5,445 nucleotides of DNA, from assembly GCA_020848055.1 (NCBI GenBank), contig JADLBB010000041.1, forward strand, positions 1-5,445, in the 5' to 3' direction. Numbering within the stretch: the first letter of the stretch is position 1; every line of letters starts with the position of its first letter. The stretch comes from Chloroflexota bacterium (GTDB lineage: Bacteria; Chloroflexota; Limnocylindria; QHBO01). Under the pieces are notes generated by a model, which worked only from the letters and a program-made list of their open reading frames with translations, did not search any database and was not told the origin of the DNA. Below, in pieces: positions 1 to 5,445 of this stretch. The translations under genes and the position numbers were made by a program.

Positions 1-1488
1 GTCCTGATCGTCACCATCGACGAGAAGGAGTACCTGCGCCTGGGCCTCTTGCTGGACCAACTGTTTCCCGGTGCTGCCCGACAGATGGTCACGATTGTGA
101 CCAATCCGAACGGAGTTGCTCGAGGCCGCGAGCTACGGCGCGTGGAGGAGTATGCGTTCTTCCTCTTCTTTGGGATTGCCGGGCCAGCGCTGGTCGCCGA
201 CGACCTGCTTAATGCTGGTGGCAACAGTGCGGGTGGCGATGTGCGATGGGAACGCCTCATGCGAGGCGGCTCTAATTCGCGGAGGCAGGACCGGCCGAAC
301 CTCTTCTTCCCCCTGTTTGTGGACCCGGACTCGATGCGAATCGCGGATGTTGGCGATGCCCTTCCGGTCGGAACTTCTCCTGCGGTGGTTCCCGACCGTG
401 ACAACCTCGTCACTGTCTGGCCAGTGCGCGCAAGCGGAGAAGAAGCGAACTGGCGAACCAGCCCGGACTACCTCCGGACCCTGATTGGTGCTGGGTACGC
501 CAGGGTCAGTTCCTACGATGCGAAGAAGCGTCGTTACTCGATCAGCTATCTCGGTAGGGCTCAGATCCGCCGCGTCGAGGATGGAGAGATCCAAGTGATC
601 GGCAAACGCGAGGACGGGTCGGTCCTGCTCGAACTGGCCGGTGACCTAACTCGCCGCACGCCAAAGACGGTTTGGAATCGACCAGCGCACAAGGCAGGAG
701 AGTACGGCAGCGCGATCGTAAAACGCTTCACTGGCGACCGGTCGTTCCCATTTCCTAAGAGTCTCTATGCCGTCGAGGACACCCTCCGCGTCGCCATTGG
801 ACACAGGCCGGAGGCGGTGATCCTCGACTTCTTTGCAGGCTCCGGTACAACGACGCATGCGGTGATGCGACTGAATCGGCAGGATGGCGGGCGGCGGCAG
901 TGCATCCTGGTCACGAACAACGAGGTCGCGGCGGACGAGCAGAAGGCGCTCCGCGCGAAGGGCCTGCGCCCGGGCGATCCGGAGTGGGAGGCGCTGGGCA
1001 TCTGCGACTACATCACCAAGCCGCGCATCGAGGCGGCCATCACCGGGCGGACGCCGGACGGCGAGCCAATCAAGGGCGACTATCGGTTCACCGACGAGTC
1101 CCCCATGAGCGAGGGCTTCACCGAGAACGCGGCCTTCTTCACCCTAACCTACGAGGCGCCGCTGTCGGTGGCCCACCACCGCGCCTTCGCCAAGGTCGCT
1201 CCCCTGCTCTGGCTGCGAGCCGGATCGGCGGGGCGAATCATCGACGATCTCGGTGACCGCGGCTGGGACGTGGCCGACACGTACGCCGTGCTCGAGAACC
1301 TCGACAACGCCAGCGACTTCATCGGTGCCTTGACCGATGCGCCCGGCGTGCGCCTGGCCTTCATCGTGACCGATGACGACGCCGCCTTCCAGCTCGTGTG
1401 CCGCGACCTGCCCGCCGAGGTCTCCCCCATCCGCCTGTACGAGTCCTACCTCCACAACTTCGCCATCAACTCCGGGCAGATCGCCTGA
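1..1488 (+). CDS. mod: Type III-like site-specific DNA methyltransferase (Mod), 3' part, open at left edge
   Basis: This is a predicted S-adenosylmethionine-dependent adenine methyltransferase, the modification subunit of a Type III-like restriction system. The frame is open from base 1 to the TGA at 1486-1488 and gives 495 visible residues. The reading already matches the family before the first internal TTG at 49, so the gene is cut by the window edge and the true start is upstream. Visible blocks in order are VLIVTIDEKEYLRLG (residues 1-15), NPNGVARG (35-42) with EYAFFLFFG (50-58), a variable region of about 70-230 that should hold the target recognition domain, FPFPKS (249-254, motif X region) and the SAM-binding motif I DFFAGSGTT (276-284). 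Motif I lying C-terminal fits the beta-class order, so the catalytic DPPY motif must lie left of the window and could not be checked. Residues 379-495 form an extra C-terminal domain. The stop overlaps the res start by one base, indicating an operon. Base composition drops in roughly 300-780. Confidence 0.88.
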   Translation, partial: VLIVTIDEKEYLRLGLLLDQLFPGAARQMVTIVTNPNGVARGRELRRVEEYAFFLFFGIAGPALVADDLLNAGGNSAGGDVRWERLMRGGSNSRRQDRPNLFFPLFVDPDSMRIADVGDALPVGTSPAVVPDRDNLVTVWPVRASGEEANWRTSPDYLRTLIGAGYARVSSYDAKKRRYSISYLGRAQIRRVEDGEIQVIGKREDGSVLLELAGDLTRRTPKTVWNRPAHKAGEYGSAIVKRFTGDRSFPFPKSLYAVEDTLRVAIGHRPEAVILDFFAGSGTTTHAVMRLNRQDGGRRQCILVTNNEVAADEQKALRAKGLRPGDPEWEALGICDYITKPRIEAAITGRTPDGEPIKGDYRFTDESPMSEGFTENAAFFTLTYEAPLSVAHHRAFAKVAPLLWLRAGSAGRIIDDLGDRGWDVADTYAVLENLDNASDFIGALTDAPGVRLAFIVTDDDAAFQLVCRDLPAEVSPIRLYESYLHNFAINSGQIA

Positions 1489-4073
1489 TGCGCTACACGC
1501 TCAAGGACTACCAGGCCGATGCCGTCCGCGACGTCCTCGCGAACCTGACCCAGGCACGCGACATGTACCGGCGCCACGCGTCGCTCTCGCAGTTCTCGCT
1601 GACGGCCACGACAGGTGCCGGCAAGACCGTCATGGCCGCCGCCGTCATCGAGGCGCTGTTCTTCGGCAGCGACGAGTACGACTTCGTGCCCGATCCGGGT
1701 GCCGTGGTCCTGTGGTTCAGCGACGACCCCTCGCTCAACGAGCAATCTCGGTTGCGCCTCCAGGACGCGGCTAGCGAGCTGGGCGGGCGCCTGCGCCGCA
1801 TAGAGGCGACGTTCTCGGAGCCGAAGTTCCGGCCGGGCAACGTCTACTTCCTCAACACCCAGAAGCTGTCGAAGTCCAGCCGGCTGGTCCGCGGCGACAC
1901 GCTGTTCGACCCGGCGCAGGAGACGCTGTTCGAAATGCGGCCCGACGAGGCGCAGTCCTCGATCTACGACACCATCACCAACACCGTCGAGGACGAAGCG
2001 CTCACCCTGTACCTCGTCCTGGACGAGGCGCATCGCGGCATGGGCGCCAGCAGCCGGGATCGCTCCACCATCGTCCAGCGCCTGATCAACGGCCAGGGCG
2101 GCGCGCCGCCGATCCCGATCGTGTGGGGCATCTCCGCCACCGTCGAGCGCTTCGAGACGGCCATGAAGGACGCGGTTCGGCGCACGGCCCTGCCATCGGT
2201 CGTGGTCGACTCTGCCCTGGTGCAGGCGTCGGGCTTGCTGAAGGACGACATCGTGCTCGGCATCCCGGCCGAGGCCGGTGTGTACGACACGGTGCTGCTG
2301 GCGCGAGCGGTGCGCAAGGTGCGCGACATGAGCGCCGCCTGGTCGGCCTACGCGTCCGCCCAGGGCGACGTGGAGCCGGTGGCGCCGCTGCTGGTCGTGC
2401 AGATGGGCGACAAGCCCTCCGACGAGGCCCTGCGTCGCACGCTGGCCACCATCAACGAGCACTGGCCCGATCTCCCGGCCGATGCGATCGCCAACGTCTT
2501 CGGCGAGCACACCGACCTCGTCCTCGGCCAGCAGAGCGTCCCGTACGTCGCGCCGGAAAAGGTGCAGGAGCGGACCCGGATCCGGGTCCTGTTCGCCAAG
2601 TCGGCCATCTCGACCGGCTGGGACTGCCCGCGCGCCGAGGTGCTCGTCTCGTTCCGGCCGGCGAAGGACCGCACGCACATCACCCAGCTGCTGGGCCGCA
2701 TGATCCGCACGCCGCTGGCGCGGCGCGTCCCGGGCAACGAGCTTCTCAACTCGGTCGAGTGCCTGCTGCCGTCCTTCGACCGCGACACCGCGCAGTCGGT
2801 GGCCGAGATGCTGATGCGTGGATCGACCGCGAAGGACACGGCCGAGACGGAGACCGGCTCCGGCGGCGGCGCCGGGCGGCGCGTCCTGTTCGATCCGGTC
2901 GAGCTGCATCGAAACCCGGGCCTGCCCAGTGCGCTGTGGGAGCGCTTCGAGGAGTTGCCGTCGCAGACCATCCCCAGGCGCGACGCCAAGCCGATCCATC
3001 GGCTCACCGCACTCGCCACCGCGTTGTCCGGCGACGGACTGGTCAACGACGCGGTCAAGGCCGCACACGAGCGGTTGCACCGCGTCCTGGACGGTCGGGC
3101 GGTCGAATATGCCGACGCCGTGGCCAAGGCACGGACCGACGTCGAGACAATGCAGGGCGAGGAGATCCGCGGGCGCATCGGCGGCGACTTCAGCTACCGG
3201 CCGTTCGTCGAATCCGCCGATCCACGCGCCATCGAGGATGCCTACCGCTATGCCGGCCGCCAGCTGGGCCGGGCCGTGGCCGCCTCGTACGCCGAGCACC
3301 TCGCAGGCCCGGACGCGGACGAGGACGACCTGCTCGAGGCCCACATCGCCGTCGCGGCCGTCGCCCTGGTGCCCGAAATTGTGAGCGGCGTGGAGGAGGC
3401 GGCCGACGATCTGGCCCGCGAGTGGCTCGGCATGACCCGCGTGGCGCGCAAGGGCCTCTCCGACGAGCAACAGGCCGACTACGACCGCCTGGAGGGCATG
3501 TCGACCCGCCCCGAGCGCACCGGCCTCACAGCACCCGTCGTGGCGCAGGCCGAGACTCGGGTTCGGGACGCACAGGGCGCCGAATCCGAGTTGCCGACGC
3601 GGACAGGGCACCTGCTGGTGGCCGACGACGGGACGTACCCGGTGACGCTGAACGCATGGGAACTCAAGGTGGTCGACGCCGAGTCGGCGCGTGATGGCTT
3701 CCTGGGCTGGTACCGCAATCCCGGGCGCGCGTCCCGGGAGTCCCTCGCGGTCGCCTACCGCGATGGCGCCAGCGGCGACTGGAAGGCGGTGCGCCCCGAC
3801 TTCCTGTTCTTCTTCAAGTCCTCCGACGGCGATGTGGCGGTCGACATCGTCGACCCGCATGGCCACCACCTCGCCGACGCGCTGCCCAAGCTGCGCGGCC
3901 TCGCTGACTTCGCCAAGCAGTTCGGCAATGAGTATCGGCGGATCGAGTCGGTTGCCGAGACCGATGGCAGGCTGCGCGTGCTGGACCTCAAGCTCGATCG
4001 CGTGCAGGCGGCCGTCCGCGACGCGCACGACGCCAAGGCGCTGTACCGATCAGAGGTCGCCGCGGACTACTGA
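1488..4073 (+). CDS. res: Type III-like restriction subunit (Res): DEAH-box SF2 helicase with nuclease-like C-terminal domain
   Basis: This is a predicted ATP-dependent DNA translocase/helicase, partner of the upstream methyltransferase, 861 residues long. Helicase motifs are complete: a Q-motif-like YQADAV (8-13), Walker A ATTGAGKT (40-47), DEAH (179-182), SAT (216-218), motif V STGWDCP (375-381) and motif VI QLLGRMIR (400-407). A glycine-rich linker GSGGGAG (457-463) follows, then a mostly helical region. The C-terminus has WYRN (741-744) and PDFLFFF (770-776), which normally lead into the PD-(D/E)xK nuclease of Type III Res. Here the next strand reads AVDIVDPHG (784-792), so the lysine position after D786 holds V788. 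The nuclease may be diverged, use another residue, or be inactive. The ATG at 1488 is chosen because it forms TGATG with the mod stop and begins the recognisable YQ helicase N-terminus; the longer open frame from 1398 only overlaps the mod 3' end. The ribosome site is weak, so translational coupling is likely. The size is a little short for classical Res. Confidence 0.85.
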   Translation: MRYTLKDYQADAVRDVLANLTQARDMYRRHASLSQFSLTATTGAGKTVMAAAVIEALFFGSDEYDFVPDPGAVVLWFSDDPSLNEQSRLRLQDAASELGGRLRRIEATFSEPKFRPGNVYFLNTQKLSKSSRLVRGDTLFDPAQETLFEMRPDEAQSSIYDTITNTVEDEALTLYLVLDEAHRGMGASSRDRSTIVQRLINGQGGAPPIPIVWGISATVERFETAMKDAVRRTALPSVVVDSALVQASGLLKDDIVLGIPAEAGVYDTVLLARAVRKVRDMSAAWSAYASAQGDVEPVAPLLVVQMGDKPSDEALRRTLATINEHWPDLPADAIANVFGEHTDLVLGQQSVPYVAPEKVQERTRIRVLFAKSAISTGWDCPRAEVLVSFRPAKDRTHITQLLGRMIRTPLARRVPGNELLNSVECLLPSFDRDTAQSVAEMLMRGSTAKDTAETETGSGGGAGRRVLFDPVELHRNPGLPSALWERFEELPSQTIPRRDAKPIHRLTALATALSGDGLVNDAVKAAHERLHRVLDGRAVEYADAVAKARTDVETMQGEEIRGRIGGDFSYRPFVESADPRAIEDAYRYAGRQLGRAVAASYAEHLAGPDADEDDLLEAHIAVAAVALVPEIVSGVEEAADDLAREWLGMTRVARKGLSDEQQADYDRLEGMSTRPERTGLTAPVVAQAETRVRDAQGAESELPTRTGHLLVADDGTYPVTLNAWELKVVDAESARDGFLGWYRNPGRASRESLAVAYRDGASGDWKAVRPDFLFFFKSSDGDVAVDIVDPHGHHLADALPKLRGLADFAKQFGNEYRRIESVAETDGRLRVLDLKLDRVQAAVRDAHDAKALYRSEVAADY

Positions 4074-4598
4074 TCAGGCCAGGTGATGAACCCGCGCCAG
4101 CAGGTCGTCCCGTGGGCTGCCATCGGCGCACGCGCACCAGCCGACGAGGTCCGGTCGGCGGCCGAACAGCACGATGGTCCGCTCCCGGCGCGCCGGCCCC
4201 GGTCGCAGGCCGCCATCGGTGCGGAAGCCGGATGGTGAGCCAGCCAGCAGGGCCGCCGATGGTGCCTTGAATCCGCCAGTGCGCCTGCGCAGCCGCTTCG
4301 CCTCCGATCGACAGTCGGGGTACGTGGCCGGGCCACCGGTCATCGTCGCAACCGGCAGGCGCGGCCGTGCCGTGGGCGGATCGGGCAGCTCGATGGCCCA
4401 CATCGCGCGACTGATGCCGGCGAGGTCGGCCGGATCGCGGATCTCCTCGTGGCGCAGGAACTCGGCCCACGCGCCATCCGCCGTATCGGCCAGGTAGGCC
4501 ACCGGGCCTTCGCCGGCGTCGTGCCAGCGCGCCGGCGGCTGGTCGGCCGATTCCCACAGGAACGCGAAGCGCCGATCGGCGTGGCGGAAGACGATCAC
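4074..4598 (-). CDS. RES-domain toxin (predicted NAD+ phosphorylase / ADP-ribosyltransferase-like)
   Basis: This is a predicted toxin of the Xre-RES (MbcT/ParT) toxin-antitoxin class, 174 residues. Characterised members degrade NAD+ by phosphorolysis or ADP-ribosylate a target, stopping growth in the cytoplasm. The sequence shows RES features: R24 in ARWHDAGEG (23-31), Y35 in VAYLAD (33-38), the conserved glutamate E46 in AWAEFLRHEE (43-52), and a later FKAPSAALL segment with the family serine. The C-terminal part, with TIVLFGRRPDLVGW, fits a full-length protein. There is no signal peptide or membrane segment. The start is a GTG at 4598 whose GTGA overlaps the stop of the antitoxin gene by four bases, which argues for coupled translation with antitoxin made first. 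The stop codon at 4074-4076 abuts the res stop codon with no gap. Family assignment is firm; the exact reaction and target are inferred. Confidence 0.85.
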   Translation of the reverse strand: MIVFRHADRRFAFLWESADQPPARWHDAGEGPVAYLADTADGAWAEFLRHEEIRDPADLAGISRAMWAIELPDPPTARPRLPVATMTGGPATYPDCRSEAKRLRRRTGGFKAPSAALLAGSPSGFRTDGGLRPGPARRERTIVLFGRRPDLVGWCACADGSPRDDLLARVHHLA

Positions 4599-5212
4599 GA
4601 CCCGGCGCCCACCAGCGCGGCCGCCAGGCCCGCCACGGTGACCGCGACCGGATCATCGGCGCTCCAATCGGTTCCAAGCGCTTGCCGTGGTGAGCGGTCT
4701 CCAAGGGCGCTGCGAGGCCGATCCCACCAGCGGCGCAGGCCGAACTCGTTGTAAGCACCGCCCAGGTCCGAGGTCACCAGCGCGATGAAGTGGATCCGCT
4801 GCGCGACCACGTCGGGCACGGTGCGCGCGCCGGACGCGTAGCGGCGCAGGCTGGCAATCGACGTGCCGGCCAGGGCGGCCAGCTGCTCGTGGTCGTAGAT
4901 GCGCAGCAGCTCGGCGATCTCGCGGTCCGGCACGGGAGAATCGGCGAGCGAAGCGTCCAGGCTCGCCAGCAGGCGCGGCAGGCGCGCGTTGCGAGGCCGC
5001 TCGAGCAGGGCGACGGCCGCCTCCTGGCCGACCCCCAGGCTGGAGGCCTCCTGCGCGATGCTGCGGATCAGGTCCAGGTCCAGCTTCTCGATCCGGGATC
5101 GCTCGGACAACAATCCCAGGCCCAGCGCGCGACGGACGACGCTCATGGCGAGGGCAAGGAGGTCCGGGCGGTTCAGCGGAGCGGACACGGACGTGATACG
5201 GAGCATCGTCAT
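4595..5212 (-). CDS. Xre/MbcA/ParS-type antitoxin with C-terminal toxin-binding domain
   Basis: This is the predicted antitoxin and autorepressor of the RES toxin encoded directly downstream. With the start used here it has 205 residues: an N-terminal region of about 100 residues that I do not recognise, a helix-turn-helix around 108-130 (HEQLAALAGTSIASLRRYAS), and a C-terminal region at about 150-203 with EFGLRRWWDRPRSALG and SPRQALGTDW, typical of the toxin-binding (DUF2384-like) domain of MbcA/ParS/Xre antitoxins. It is longer than many family members, which carry little before the HTH. The start is uncertain: ATG codons lie in frame at 5230, 5212 and 5206, with a GTG at 5275. I chose 5212 because it falls about 8 bases after a good -10 element, whereas 5230 and 5275 lie upstream of that -10 or inside the promoter. 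No strong ribosome site precedes any of them; GGA 8 bases before 5206 is a weak alternative. Confidence 0.8.
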   Translation of the reverse strand: MTMLRITSVSAPLNRPDLLALAMSVVRRALGLGLLSERSRIEKLDLDLIRSIAQEASSLGVGQEAAVALLERPRNARLPRLLASLDASLADSPVPDREIAELLRIYDHEQLAALAGTSIASLRRYASGARTVPDVVAQRIHFIALVTSDLGGAYNEFGLRRWWDRPRSALGDRSPRQALGTDWSADDPVAVTVAGLAAALVGAGS

Positions 5213-5227
5213 GGTCCGTATCGTATC
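5195..5227. promoter_or_regulatory. Inverted repeat over the antitoxin start, likely autoregulatory operator
   Basis: GATACGGA (5195-5202) and TCCGTATC (5215-5222) are perfect 8-base inverted arms separated by 12 bases. A further GTATC (5223-5227) directly follows the right arm, giving two tandem half-sites on that side. Two of the half-sites overlap the predicted -10 element, and the inverted repeat encloses the ATG codons at 5212 and 5206. Antitoxins of this class usually repress their own operon, and binding here would block polymerase. The left arm lies inside the coding start, so some of the symmetry could be coincidental with codons. Confidence 0.5.
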
Positions 5228-5247
5228 CATTCGGCGTCCATCGTCAA
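5220..5247 (-). promoter_or_regulatory. Predicted sigma70-like promoter of the antitoxin-toxin operon
   Basis: On the minus strand, TTGACG (5247-5242, 5 of 6 matches to the -35 consensus) is followed by a 16-base spacer and TACGAT (5225-5220, 4 of 6 matches to the -10 consensus). Transcription would begin about 7-8 bases further on, near 5213-5212, at or next to the ATG at 5212. The mRNA would then have essentially no leader. The match is good for such a GC-rich background, but it was made by eye. Confidence 0.5.
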
Positions 5248-5327
5248 GGGCGCAGCGGCGCTCGGCGAGGTGCACTACGGCTCGCCTGGTGGAGTCCTGC
5301 CGTCTTTCGCGTGAGGTCCCGGGCAGC

Positions 5328-5347
5328 CCTGTCGGCGTGACGACAGG
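5328..5347 (-). terminator. GC-rich hairpin, possible terminator of the gene entering from the right
   Basis: CCTGTCG (5328-5334) and CGACAGG (5341-5347) form a perfect 7-base-pair stem with a 6-base loop. It sits 7 bases after the TGA at 5357-5355 on the minus strand, where a terminator for that gene would be. No T-rich tract follows on either strand, so it is not a classical Rho-independent terminator. It could be a U-less hairpin of the kind seen in high-GC genomes, or only an mRNA-end structure. Confidence 0.35.
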
Positions 5348-5354
5348 CCGTTGG

Positions 5355-5445
5355 TCATCGCCGCTCGGCGGGGACGCCCAGCGTCACGGCCGCGGCGACG
5401 GTGGCGGTGGCGAGAGCCAGGGCCTGGCCGGAAGACAGCGACCCA
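5355..5445 (-). CDS. Possible C-terminal end of an unidentified protein, open at right edge
   Basis: A minus-strand frame enters from the right edge and ends at TGA 5357-5355, giving 29 complete codons. The translated tail starts GSLSSGQALALATATVAAAV and ends in PAERR. It is alanine- and hydrophobic-rich and could be a terminal helix or membrane segment. Support comes from G/C at nearly every third position and from the hairpin just after the stop. The other two minus-strand frames give less protein-like Arg/Pro-rich sequence, but in 29 codons of GC-rich DNA this is weak evidence. The family is not recognised. If real, it runs in the same direction as the toxin-antitoxin operon, about 140 bases upstream of it. 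Confidence 0.35.
   Translation of the reverse strand, partial: GSLSSGQALALATATVAAAVTLGVPAERR

Noticed and set aside
133..594. A 153-residue minus-strand frame opposite mod.
   Set aside because: No motif or start context, and it lies against conserved methyltransferase segments on the plus strand.
1398..1487. A 30-residue upstream extension of res.
   Set aside because: It overlaps the mod C-terminus and is Pro/Arg-rich. The ATG at 1488 forms the mod stop/start overlap and begins the family-like N-terminus.
3657..3665. E-L-K at Res residues 725-727 considered as the missing nuclease (D/E)-x-K.
   Set aside because: It lies about 45 residues before the PD motif, in the wrong order for a standard PD-(D/E)xK fold, and fits the non-catalytic segment that precedes WYRN in Res proteins.
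2123..3694. A 523-residue plus-strand frame inside res.
   Set aside because: It is a frame shadow with Arg/Gly/Ala-rich low-complexity translation and lies entirely within the helicase gene.
1446..4028. An 860-residue open frame on the minus strand opposite res.
   Set aside because: It mirrors res codon for codon in high-GC DNA, where antisense frames stay open by chance. Its translation is rich in Arg, Gly, Val and His with no recognisable motif, while the plus strand has a full helicase motif set.
4174..4754. Plus-strand frames opposite the RES toxin gene.
   Set aside because: The minus strand shows conserved RES residues and a full-length domain; the plus frames show only composition-driven Arg/Ala/Pro sequence.
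4790..5314. A 174-residue plus-strand frame opposite the antitoxin gene.
   Set aside because: Gln/Arg/Gly-rich with no motif; it is antisense to a frame with clear HTH and toxin-binding segments.
1..5445. Search for CRISPR arrays, tRNA or rRNA genes, insertion sequences and long direct repeats.
   Set aside because: No regularly spaced repeats, tRNA-like cloverleaf, transposase frame or terminal inverted repeats were seen by eye.

Overview
The window comes from a high-GC bacterial chromosome. Rows counted by hand give about 70% G+C over most of its length, with strong G/C preference at third codon positions. Nothing in the sequence fixes the phylum: a high-GC proteobacterium (for example Xanthomonadales-like) or an actinobacterium would both fit. 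The genes are accessory rather than housekeeping.

Layout. (1) Positions 1-1488, plus strand: the C-terminal 495 codons of a Type III-like (beta-class) DNA methyltransferase, Mod, whose start and catalytic DPPY motif lie left of the window. (2) Positions 1488-4073, plus strand: an 861-residue Res-type protein with a complete superfamily 2 helicase core and a C-terminal region placed like the Type III nuclease domain. It is coupled to mod through a TGATG stop/start overlap. (3) Positions 4074-4598, minus strand: a RES-domain toxin (predicted NAD+ phosphorylase or ADP-ribosyltransferase-like). (4) Positions 4595-5212, minus strand: its Xre/MbcA/ParS-type antitoxin, overlapping the toxin by four bases (GTGA). 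(5) Positions 5213-5354: a short intergenic stretch with a sigma70-like promoter and an inverted repeat over the antitoxin start, plus a GC-rich hairpin. (6) Positions 5355-5445, minus strand: possibly the last 29 codons of another gene entering from the right.

How they may work together. Mod would methylate a short asymmetric site and Res would be the ATP-driven partner that attacks unmodified DNA, making a restriction or restriction-like defence operon. The toxin-antitoxin pair converges on it with zero bases between the two stop codons, both held in one TGATCA palindrome. It may act as a retention module or as a fallback NAD+-depletion module for the locus; this is inference. The most unusual points are the nuclease-like region of Res, which reads PD...D-I-V where D/E-x-K is expected; the antitoxin control region, where the operator-like repeat overlaps both the -10 element and the start codon and the transcript may be leaderless; and a lower-GC segment inside mod covering the presumed target recognition region.
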